A stretch of 64,000 nt of DNA from Vigna angularis (lineage: Eukaryota; Streptophyta; Magnoliopsida; Fabales; Fabaceae). The translations under genes were made by a program, and so were the position numbers. The stretch's first letter is position 1, and every line of letters starts with the position of its first letter. The DNA is taken from NCBI RefSeq assembly GCF_016808095.1, contig NC_068970.1, positions 25,092,501 to 25,156,500 of the forward strand, in the 5' to 3' direction. Shown piece by piece: positions 54,201-63,279 of this stretch. The notes beneath the pieces were generated by a model. The model did no database searches. It saw only the letters and a list, made by a program, of their open reading frames with translations, and was not told where the DNA came from.

Positions 54201-54997
54201 ATTTTTCCAAACATACGAAAAGGAAGTAAACATGGATGGACAGAGGAGGTTAAGGAAGAAGAAATAGAAGGTTTATAACCGAGTGCAATGGCATCATGCA
54301 ATCCACGTAACCCACATCACCTAATGGAATGAGGCTCCTCTTATTCATGCCGCAACTAGAGACCAAATTCTGGAGTCTGGTTTCATTTATTATTCGAGTT
54401 TTAACCAAATTGGCTTAGGGAAATCTCTAAATGATAACACATCACCGCATTACAACGCAGTGCACTAAATTCAGTGCACTAAATTCATCCGTATAAACAC
54501 TCAGAACCCCCACTAAAACACCATACAACACTCCCAATACAAAATCAGCCACACAATTATATTGCAAACCGAGACAAACAAACAATTTCGCAGAGAAAAC
54601 TGAACGAACAGATTCACCATTCAAAAAAATCATCCACGCCTTACCTCACGAAGCTGATGTGCACGCCGAGACTGCGGTGAACGGCGGAGCAATCTATGCA
54701 GAGGAAGATCCCATACGTGACGGACGCCCAGGTAGGATTCTTCGCATTGCAATCGAAACACATCTGAAAAGAAAAAAACAAGGCACAGAAATTAAAAAAT
54801 GAAACATAGGAGAAGCACGGAAAGGCAGATCTGAAACCAGATCTCGTAAATCAGAAAGCAGAAACGAAAATTCAGTGCACATAAAGAGAAATCAAGAAAT
54901 GAGCGATAAAATTGAATAGAAAATAAACCTTATTTTCAGACTTAGCCTTGAGTTTCCTGAAGACAATGTTCTTGTCGGTGACGGCATCGGACGCCAT
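50219..54997 (-). CDS. AGD8/9: ADP-ribosylation factor GTPase-activating protein, ArfGAP2/3 type
   Basis: Seven exons on the minus strand: 54929-54997, 54645-54763, 52516-52948, 52133-52390, 51340-51465, 50450-50548, 50219-50326. All introns are GT-AG, and the spliced frame stays open for 403 codons, the size of Arabidopsis AGD8/AGD9. The protein speeds GTP hydrolysis by ARF GTPases on Golgi membranes and acts with COPI coats. Residues 25-48 form the zinc finger C-x2-C-x16-C-x2-C, followed by [13 protein letters not shown] with the catalytic Arg at 53. A Lys/Gly-rich stretch ([19 protein letters not shown]) ends exon 3. Two ISSxxxFG motifs ([16 protein letters not shown]), typical of ArfGAP2/3, lie in exons 5 and 6. 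The start is the first ATG of [17 protein letters not shown]. The last two nucleotides of exon 2 and the first of exon 3 make one Arg codon. Confidence 0.95.
51151..51224. repeat. compound microsatellite in ARF-GAP intron 5
   Basis: (AT)n for about 45 bases, then (GA)n for about 29 bases on the plus strand, inside the 909-base intron between exons 5 and 6 (50549-51339). On the transcribed sense strand it reads (TC)n(AT)n, so a pyrimidine run lies in the intron. Confidence 0.95.
52949..54644 (-). other. ARF-GAP intron 2 (1,696 bases)
   Basis: The longest intron of the gene. It contains a plus-strand frame of about 100 codons (53785-54096) that is less AT-rich than its surroundings but has no recognised domain, and no transposon ends were found around it. 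The intron also contains a short duplicated phrase (GTGCACTAAATTCA, about 54460-54486). Confidence 0.85.
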
Positions 54998-55874
54998 TGG
55001 AAGATGAAAAGAAAAAACCTAAAAGAAATCTAAGACTGGAAATGATTATTTATTTTGTTTTCAAGTTTCCGCAAATGAATCTCAGGGGTGCTTTGGAGAA
55101 CAGGAACACCACCTGAGGAATTTAGATTGAGGGAAGAAAATTTGCAGGCAGAACCACAAATGTTGTTTGCCTATGAACGTTTGTGCATATATTTATTTAT
55201 TTTCTTTGTCTTAAAAAGGACCTTTTACTACCGAAATATTTAAATGACGGAATTGCCCTCCAGAGAATTCAGGGAGAGCGTTGTTGGCCTTCGCGTTTTC
55301 TCAAGTGGGTGAATGGTTGCTATCCCTAACCAAGACGGTTCAAATAACCCTTCTCTCTCAACTCCCCTAAACGTCGTCCTCTACACTGCCTTTATAATTC
55401 TTTCAGTTTCCAAATCAATGATTTTAAAATTCATTCAAATACTCTTCAATTATCCAACCAGCGTTCAAATACAACACAAAATGATAGATTTATAACATTT
55501 AAAATACATCTAGATTTAAAATAAAATACCTAATCTCTCTTTGAATTAAAATGTTAATATCATTTATTCATAATGATAAGTTTAATAATAAAATATGCGC
55601 GTAAGTGTGTAGGTTTTTTTATAATTTTTTTAGAAAAAAATTGTTCACATGTTAAGTTTATGTGTCAGGTAATATTATTAGTGTTATATTTAATTCAGTT
55701 TGTATATATATTTTCTATTTAATTCAATTTTAATGTTTTAAAAAAATTGGAGCATTTTTGTTCTTTTTTAAATGAAACTAAATTTTGTTGTGTAAATGTT
55801 AATTTATGTATATATTAAAAGTAATTTTTTTATTAAATATTTCTAAAATTATTTTTAAATTAACAATTTTATTA
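54998..55874 (-). promoter_or_regulatory. 5' UTR and promoter region of the ARF-GAP gene, then intergenic DNA
   Basis: On the minus strand a TATA-like AATAAATATATG lies at about 55185-55197, some 190 bases before the start codon, leaving a leader of about 150 bases. Bases 55250-55390 are moderately GC-rich and may hold promoter sequence. The remainder to 55874 is AT-rich with no gene. Confidence 0.5.
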
Positions 55875-55879
55875 AATTG

Positions 55880-56602
55880 TGTTTCTGCTGAATGGGACGG
55901 GGGAAAACTCCTGCTGCCTCCGCCCGGAAACACTCCTCCTCTTCCGATCGGTTCTTCTTCCTTCGCTCCTGACGCTCGTCCTTTCACTCTCCTCACGCTC
56001 GTTCTCCACACAAATGGGTTGACCTGCAGCAAACACTCTGACGCTCAAGTCAGAATGGGTTTTAGCAAGTCTATGTAATTATCACAGAACAGAGAGTTTA
56101 CCTTCTCCTTTGACTGTTATTTATATAATTTCAGATAATATTACCCATTAATGTACCTTTTAATGGCTTTCAATGTGCATCTTAAATACTCGACAACGAC
56201 CGTTACCTCATTAACTAATCATTCATGAGCCTTCAACTGCTGTCTCCAGCCCATAGTTTTAGGTGTTCGCCCGACTGGTCGTATTGCTCCTAAGAGACCC
56301 GATCGGACGTATCAGGCTGAGACACCCGATCGGATATATTAGCTTTGCTTCTACCCGATCGGCACTGTCTAAAACCTTCCCGGTCGGTTGCTCGCCCTCG
56401 GTAGTAACACAAGTCCCCCAAGCCCTAGCAAAAATATTTTTGCGTAGGGTTTTGAAGTGACCTCCGTTCGGCCCTTTTCTTCTTCTGTCTCACTAGGTCT
56501 TTAACATACTAACACTTGCTCTGGTGAGAACTGTAAAGTCACGACTGTAACTTTTAGGCAGGAAATGTGAAAAAACGAAACGTCTTACTGCCTGAACCGT
56601 CA
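55880..56602 (-). repeat. left LTR, minus orientation
   Basis: Read on the minus strand it runs TGACGGTTCAGG to GCAGAAACA. It carries a TATA-like TATATAAATA near 56125 and a close version of the TGACTTGAGCGTCGGAG block near 56036-56052 (one change). By eye it is about 97 percent identical to the right LTR. Confidence 0.9.
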
Positions 56603-56698
56603 GATTTTGCTATTACCGAAACGTCACGTCTCTCAAACCGTCAGATCTCTTGACGTTTGACGCTTCAGATATACCAGTTGAGTCGGTTTTAATCTTGG

Positions 56699-56707
56699 TA
56701 TAAATAC
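56699..56707 (+). promoter_or_regulatory. TATA box of the internal gene
   Basis: GGTATAAATACCC stands about 110 bases before the ATG at 56813 and outside the LTR, followed by a C/T-rich leader. It points right, opposite to the LTR promoter next to it, so the gene has its own promoter. Confidence 0.65.
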
Positions 56708-56812
56708 CCGTTCTTTTACCCTAATTTTTCACTTTAATCTCCTCGTCGTCGCCAGCCTCTCCTTCCTCTGAATCTTCCTCTGCTCCTTTGGTTCTCCACT
56801 CCTCAGGTAATC

Positions 56813-58835
56813 ATGTCTTCTGATTTCTCCGGCGACGAGGGTAGGGGTATGCTGACGATGACAATGCCAGTCCATCTTCATCCCTGGCCGCATTCACCGG
56901 TGCCGGCGCTAGGGCCTCACCTTCGGGGAACTCCTCCGATCTCCTGGTTGACAGTGATGCTCCTGACGAAGTTGCCATCCACGTGGACTCAACCGGCACT
57001 TGGGATGGGAAGCCCCGAGCTTGGCCACCTGTTCCCGGCTACGACTGGGTGCCTCATGAAGTTAGGCAACTTCCCTCTTCTTTTTACGATCGCCAGGCTT
57101 TCCGCAATTTAATCAACCACATTTGTTTGGTTAAGACTGCTGCCGACGCTAGGCATTTCAAACTAGCCATCTGTCAGAGGACCGAGCGTGTCTGCCACGG
57201 TCGGGGCAACTACCCCAATGACTTCTTCTATGTTTATGCCACGATGTTCAAGGATTTGAAGGTTCTTCTGCCCTTCTCTGATTTCCAGATGGGTGTACTG
57301 AGAACACTTAACTTGGCTCCCACCTAGCTTCATCCGAACGGTTCGGCCTTCATGCAAGAGTTCTCCGCCATCTGCTCCGGTTTAGCTCTCAAACCGACTT
57401 CTACCGCCTTCCTTTATTTCTTTCATGTACAGCCTCACCCGTCCAAGCCTTGGGTTTCCCTTCGGACGGTCGGGAACAAACATCTGTTAACCCTTTACAA
57501 CAGCTCCTATAAAGACTTTAAAAATCACTTTTTTAAAGTCGTGCCGACGGAAACCGGATACCAGAGCTTATGCTCTTCGGCCCAAGAGGCCAAGTTTCCT
57601 TTTTACTGGACCCGAGATCCCCGGAAGGTCCTTTCCTGGCCTAAGCCCCAGATGACTCCCGAGGACCTGGATTTAATAAACCAACTTTGTCAGCTACCCC
57701 CCAAATCCTCTTGCCGTGTTCTGATCGGTTTTTTGGGCAACAAAAATCTGCCATCTAATGTGTTCGGTAAGCTATCTTTGATTGCCTTTCGTTGAGCAGC
57801 CGTTTGGAACTTATCTGAATTTTCTTCCGCTTTGTAGATTATCTATCAAAGATGGATCCGTCCAAGAACAGCACCTTCGCCCGCCTGTTCGCTCAAAGAG
57901 GGGGCGAAGTAAGAAAACCGGGCGGGAGCTCGTCCCATGCCCCGTCGACTGTCGTTGCCCCTGCAACTTCCCGACCAACCCAGCAGACTTCCGTTCCTCC
58001 ACCTCCGGTTGAGGTTGTTCCCGATCAGGCTCCCCCGATCGAGTCGCACCCCAAGAAGAAGGCGAAACGAAAGGCTGCTCGGGAGGCCTCTGCTGAATCC
58101 CAACAAGCTAAGAGGCGTATGCCCGACGGGCCTCCTCTCCCCGGTCTGCTGAGTCCAAACTCATGGGTGGCCAAGCGTCTCCATTTCAACCTTTTCACTG
58201 AGGAAAAGACCCTGGTCAGTGGGATGACCGAGGAAGAGGCCTCCAACATGTCTCTGGAGTTGACGACACAATTGGCCTTGTGTCAGACCTATGCCGCCCA
58301 GAAAAAAGCATCTGCTTCCGCCGAGCTTCAAGCGCTCCAAGCAAAGTTCGACTCCACTTTCAAGGCCAACCAGGACCTTACCCTTCGGCTGGCCGAGACC
58401 GAACGGATGGCGGAAGAGGACAAGAAGAAAACCAGCACACTGTTGGCCGAGGCTCGCGCTACTCAGCATCGTATGCAACGGTCTTTGGATGATGCCAAAC
58501 TTGACCTCCAAAAGGCCACCTCTTCCAACGCAACTCTGACAGCCGAGCGGGATTCTCTCCGCGATCAAGTAACCAAGTTGGAGGCAGAAGTCAAGCTGCT
58601 GGGCGACGAAGTGGTGAACGAGCATGTGCTCGGTTTTGACAAGGCTCTCGCCCAGTGTAATCTTCTTTTCCAAGTGCCTACCGACGACCCCCGCCTGGAC
58701 GTGAGCATGATGGTGGTGGACAATAAACTAGTTCCAATCCAAATTCCCCCATCTTCTCCTCCGGTCGGTCAGAATGTCGAAGCTGCCGTCGAAGTGGTTG
58801 GAGAGACCGGCGAAACCGATCGGCGAGAAAGTTAG
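56813..58835 (+). pseudogene. decayed spliced gene of the putative gypsy-type transposon family
   Basis: The first part (about 56870-57766) contains LPSSFYDRQAFRNLI, FSDFQMGVLRTLNLAPT and LHPNGSAFMQEFSA, phrases I associate with Pfam Transposase_28 (putative gypsy-type transposon), a plant family of unknown role. A 71-base intron (57767-57837, GTAAGC to TTGTAG) joins in frame, phase 1, to a second exon whose first in-frame Met is MDPSKNSTFARLF (57852). Exon 2 adds a basic, Pro-rich linker with KKKAKRKAAR (possible nuclear signal) and a long coiled coil (roughly from LELTTQLALCQTYAAQKK to KLEAEVKLLGDEV). Damage: a frame change between 56813 and about 56870, and an in-frame TAG at 57325-57327 where related proteins appear to have Gln. 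The 3' end runs into the internal palindrome, so the natural C terminus may be lost. Confidence 0.75.
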
Positions 58836-59010
58836 CTGCGAAACCGATCGTCGGTCTCTCCAACCACTTCGACGGCAGCTTCGACATTCTGACCGACCGG
58901 AGGAGAAGATGGGGGAATTTGGATTGGAACTAGTTTATTGTCCACCACCATCATGCTCACGTCCAGGCCGGGGTCGTCAGTAGGCACTTGGAAAAGAAGA
59001 TTACACTGGG
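58651..59010. repeat. internal palindrome with 159-bp arms
   Basis: Arms 58651-58809 and 58852-59010 are inverted copies of equal length with only about two mismatches, separated by a 42-base loop that contains a direct repeat of GCGAAACCGATCG. The left arm is the end of the gene; the right arm is its mirror image. The right arm joins the right LTR through GTAAATC, and AAATC also precedes the left LTR (in its own orientation). Confidence 0.93.
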
Positions 59011-59016
59011 TAAATC

Positions 59017-59739
59017 TGACGGTTCAGGCGGTAAGACGTTTCGTTTTTTCACATTTCCCGCCTAAAAGTTACAGTCGTAACTTTACAGTTCTCACCAGAG
59101 CAAGTGTTAGTATGTTAAAGACCTAATGAGACAGAGGAAGAAAAGGGCTGAACGGAGGTCACTTCAAAACCCTACGCAAAAATATTTTTGCTAGGGCTTG
59201 GGGGACTTGTGTTACTACCGAGGGCGGGCAACCGACCGGGAAGGTTGTAGACAGTGCCGATCGGGTAGAAGCAAAGCTAATATATCCGATCGGGTGTCTT
59301 AGCCTGATACGTCCGATCGGGTCTCTTAGGAGCAATACGACCAGTCGGGCGAACACCTAAAGCTATGGGCTGGAGTCAGCAGTTGAAGGCTCATGAATGA
59401 TTAGTTAATGAGGTAACGGTCGTTGTCGAGTATTTAAGATGTGCATTGAAAGCCATTAAAAGGTACATTAATGGGTAATATTCTCTGAAATTATATAAAT
59501 AGCAGTCAAAGGAGAAGGTAAACTCTCTGTTCTGTGATAATTACATAGACTTGCTAAAGCCCATTCTGACTTGAGCGTCGGAGTGTTTGCTGCAGGTCAA
59601 CCCATTTGCGTGGAGAACGAGCGTGAGGAGAGTGAAAGGACGAGCGTCAGGAGCGAAGGAAGAAGAACCGATCGGAGGAGGAGGAGTGTTTCCGGGCGGA
59701 GGCAGCATGAGTTTTCCCCGATCCCATTCAGCAGAAACA
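59017..59739 (+). repeat. right LTR, plus orientation
   Basis: It runs TGACGGTTCAGG to GCAGAAACA and has TATATAAATAG at about 59492-59502 and TGACTTGAGCGTCGGAG at 59567-59583. The distance from the TATA box to that block fits U3, R and U5 order. No primer site can follow, since the insertion ends here. Confidence 0.9.
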
Positions 59740-59744
59740 AATTG

Positions 59745-60739
59745 TATTTAAATAAAGTTGTTTATAATCTTGTAAAAATATATTAATTAATAATATAATA
59801 CCTCTAAATATTTACTTGGTAAAGAAACTTAAATTTATTTAATAAATTTAATAATATTTATATGATAAATGGAAAAATATCTTACTTAAAATAAAATATG
59901 GAATAAATATTTATTTGACTTAAAATATTATAATTTAAAATTAAAATAATTAAAAAATTCAATTTTTATTATATAATTAAAAAACGTATATAAAATCGTT
60001 TAAGTAAATAATACTTATAATAAATTAATTTAATATGTAACTACTTTAATTATTTTAATTTAATATATTAAAAAGTTAATTTTAATAAAAATATCACTAA
60101 ACTATTTATATAAATAATAAATTTAGTCCCAAAGCACAATATTATATCAAACAAAAAACATGTATAAGGAACAAAATATTTATAGTGTAACACTAACATT
60201 AAATATGTAATATACCATGGATCTAACATCTTAACAAAAATAATTTAAAAATCTATGATACGTGACATGTATTTATTATCTTTAATACAATATTAATAAA
60301 TATAAACTAATTGAGTCAATTTTTTATAAATTAAAAATTGATTGAAAGAAAAATATAAATGAGAGCTTACTTAAAAAAATTTCAACCAAAATTCCAACCA
60401 TCAAAATTAATAAACCTTTATATACATAATAAAAGAAAATAATAAATATTTTGATTGATTTTGTTCTTTATAATAATTTATTTAGAATAATGTGTTACTA
60501 AATATTTTTTAATTACACCATTTTTTAATTAATTGACCCATTTCTTCTTTAGTTTTCTTTTTCAAAACAGATATTAAATTAAATGTTTGACATTCTCTTC
60601 GGCATTAAATTGTAAATAAAGCATGGTTACCCCAACTGTGTGGCTTCTACGGAGTTGTTTCTTTTTGCATGCTTATATGGGAGTCATTAAAAAATCAAAT
60701 TGTCCTATCGTGGTCTTCTATCAATTTTAATCTAGAAAG
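59745..60739. other. AT-rich intergenic DNA
   Basis: No frame above background and no repeats with clear borders. Confidence 0.6.
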
Positions 60740-60748
60740 TACTTTTAA

Positions 60749-62226
60749 GGTTTAAACCCTCGTTTAATCCTCATATTTGTTGGTCAATCTCAAATGGGTC
60801 ATCGTTTTTTTTCGGTTTCAATTGGATCCTTAAACTTGTAAATTATCTCAATTTGGTCCAAATATTATGTGGAATTTTTTAACTTAATTAACCGTGTTTG
60901 ACGTGGCACAATAAATTAGTAGTGTTAAGAATTTTTTAGGATTAGAAATATTTTAATAAAATAGGGTTAGAAAAAGGGAATTAGGGATTTAATCTCTAAA
61001 TCCAATAGAAGAACACACGAGATAGCACTCAATCATCGTTCTCCACCATCATGCAAGGCCTGAACTCGCTCACCCTCCACGTTTCTCCCTTGGACCCGAT
61101 TCGCGCTCCCAACAATGCCGCCAACAGAAGGGTCGCCGCCGCCAAACGCGTCTTCTTTGTCTCCGCCACGGCATCATTCATATTTCACAGACAACAACCA
61201 CTCCTCGTTTTGCACCCTTTTCTCTATCTGCACCAAGGCCCATTTTTGATCGCACCCCAACTCTTCTCCCACCTAATATTTTGATGCCCACCATCTCCTC
61301 TACGCATTTCTGGGTTTTAAGACTACGCTATTGTTTCGCCCCTACACTTCCACTGTGTTGGGATTCAACTTTTTCCGTTAGGGTTTTAACCATCTAAACT
61401 CTTCTCTTGTTGCAACCAAGCAACTCTCTTATTGTTTGATTCATTTGGGTGTTTTGCAAAATCTGGTTTTGGTAACTTTTGGGGATTCGTTTGGTGCTTT
61501 GAAATTGTGTTGTACCATCTGTTTGTGTTATTTTTGGGTAATACCCATAATTGGTTTGTTGAATTTCAAAGTTTTTTTATCTTATTTTTACTGTTTAATG
61601 TTTTTTGACTACTAAGGGAATTAAGTTTTGTCTTGGTCTGTTTGTTGTGCAAGGGGCAAAAGTTTCCCTTCCGAACTCTGTGGAAGAACCCTGAGATAAT
61701 AACTATCGCTGCATTGTGATTCTCATTGTTATCCATATTGTCATTGTTCTTTAACTTCTCCAGTTTCTTTGTCCTCCGTTTCACTATTGTTCTCCTCATT
61801 ATCCTTCAATGTACTCTCACTCTCCTTGTTGTCCATATTTTGATTCTTTGGATTTGTTTCTGGCGTCGGAGGGTACCCTTCTCTCAAGTTAAAGTCTCAT
61901 ATTTGCAGAGCTCTTAATCCTAAGATATGTCAATTGGTAGAGATGAATCCTGATAATACTTAGACAATACTTAATAACAAATTAAATAACAAATTCCACG
62001 TAATATAAGACATATACATAAGCAAATTAAGTGTGCACCACGTCAGCCAATTTTAACGCCGTTTGTGAAAACTTAACGGACATGTCTTAATTGACTCAAT
62101 TTTTCAAATATTTGGACCTAATTGAGATAATTTACAAGTTTATGGACTTAATTGAGACCGAAAAAAACAACGATGACCCACTTGAGATTTACCAACAAAT
62201 ATGAGGATCAAACGAGGGTTTAAACA
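60749..62226. mobile_element. 1.5-kb Mutator-like element (Pack-MULE type)
   Basis: Inverted termini of about 170-185 bp (60749-60915 and about 62040-62226) share GTTTAAACCCTCGTTT, CCTCATATTTGTTGGT, AAACTTGTAAATTATCTCAA and a TGACGTGG block. A perfect 9-bp target duplication TACTTTTAA lies at 60740-60748 and 62227-62235. No transposase is present. The interior (60920-62030) holds a possible captured gene start (61051) and T-rich sequence of intron type. Confidence 0.9.
61051..61284 (+). pseudogene. possible captured 5' exon with plastid-targeting character
   Basis: A 77-codon frame in the Mutator-like element starts MQGLNSLTLHVSPLDPIRA. The N-terminal 40 residues are rich in Ser, Ala, Arg and Val and poor in acidic residues, as in transit peptides. 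In the next frame the sequence 61175-61300 reads Ser/Pro/Thr-rich (TPRFAPFSLSAPRPIFDRTP), so a frame change near 61175 probably broke an originally longer N terminus. The source gene is not recognised. GC content is well above the surroundings, which supports capture from a gene. Confidence 0.4.
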
Positions 62227-62235
62227 TACTTTTAA

Positions 62236-63279
62236 TTATACAATTTGAAAGTAATTTTTTATATAATATATTTAAATTGTATAATTTGAATATATTTTTA
62301 TATTAAACAATTTAAAAGTCAAAAAATAATTTTAGGATTGTGTTTTAAAAATTATTTTTATACAAAAATCATTTTCGACAATTTAAAAAATGATTTTCAG
62401 ATTATACAATTTGAAAGTAAAAATAAAATAGATTTTACCATTCAGAATTCCAAATTAACTTTTGAATTATATGATTTAAAAGTTTTCCTTATACTAAAAA
62501 ATATATTTTAGATGGGATAGTCTAAAACTCATAGACAATGTGAGTTTTCATATTTACCAAGAAAAAAATAAAGGGGTGCCAAAAGAAATCCCTGATTGAG
62601 TAATAAAGAGGATTTGTTTAGGGTTCTATGGACACTTGTGTTGGAGTAGTTCCTTCATGTACATCTACAAATTTCCTTCCTGTACTCTTATAAATTATTG
62701 TATATCAGATGGTGTATTTTGACATGTGAATTTTGTATGCTGAAATATAATTTTTGTACTTCAATTATTACAATCGGAAAAACATTTATATTTTGAAATA
62801 CATTTATTATTTTATATTCTAAAATGTGTAATTTATAATTGAAAATATTTATGGGGGTGCAAGTTGAAATTATCAAAGTGCAAAAATAAATGGTCTTGTG
62901 TTGGTAACTACATTGGATTTAATAATCTCAGCCTTCATAACACACGCGGCTTGCAATTTCACATAGGAAGCCCTAATGGACGCCGAATACACATTGGGCC
63001 ACTGTACTGAAAAAGGCTCTTTCAGGTTTCTAAGGTCAAGTTTTGGCGCTTCTTTTTTATCTCCTGTTTTTCTTTCTTTTCTTTCAAAAATAAATAAATA
63101 AATAAATAAACAAATATATATATATATATATATTATTTTACCCTCTTCATGTAATAACAAATAGGATAACATCATGTCAACAATTTTGGGAGATGTGATG
63201 TGAACTGAAACATCAGTTAATTTCTTTTACGGTATAGATATAGGGATTTTAGAATTCGATGTACAGTTAAGCATACTGG
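62236..63279. other. AT-rich intergenic DNA
   Basis: Between 62240 and 62500 phrases like ATACAATTTGAAAGTAA recur, possibly decayed subrepeats similar in style to the array that starts near 63280. The minus-strand frame 62873-63175 has no recognised domain. A (TAAA)n and (TA)n microsatellite lies at 63088-63132. Confidence 0.5.

Larger units (their letters stand above)
55880..59739. mobile_element. TAT-like retroelement derivative with LTRs in inverted orientation
   Basis: A 3,860-bp insertion flanked by a perfect 5-bp duplication AATTG (55875-55879 and 59740-59744). It starts TGTTTCTGC and ends GCAGAAACA. Two LTRs of equal length (723 bp) lie at its ends in opposite orientation: the left on the minus strand (55880-56602), the right on the plus strand (59017-59739). 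Both outer tips are therefore U5 ends. Between them are a decayed spliced gene on the plus strand (56813-58835) and an internal palindrome (58651-59010). No gag, protease, reverse transcriptase or integrase. Relative to the left LTR the gene is antisense and close to the LTR, as in TAT-lineage elements that carry an antisense ORF before the 3' LTR. See the finding for a proposed origin. Confidence 0.88.

Noticed and set aside
58678..58983. Two nearly identical 69-codon frames on opposite strands
   Set aside because: They are mirror images created by the internal palindrome and not two genes.
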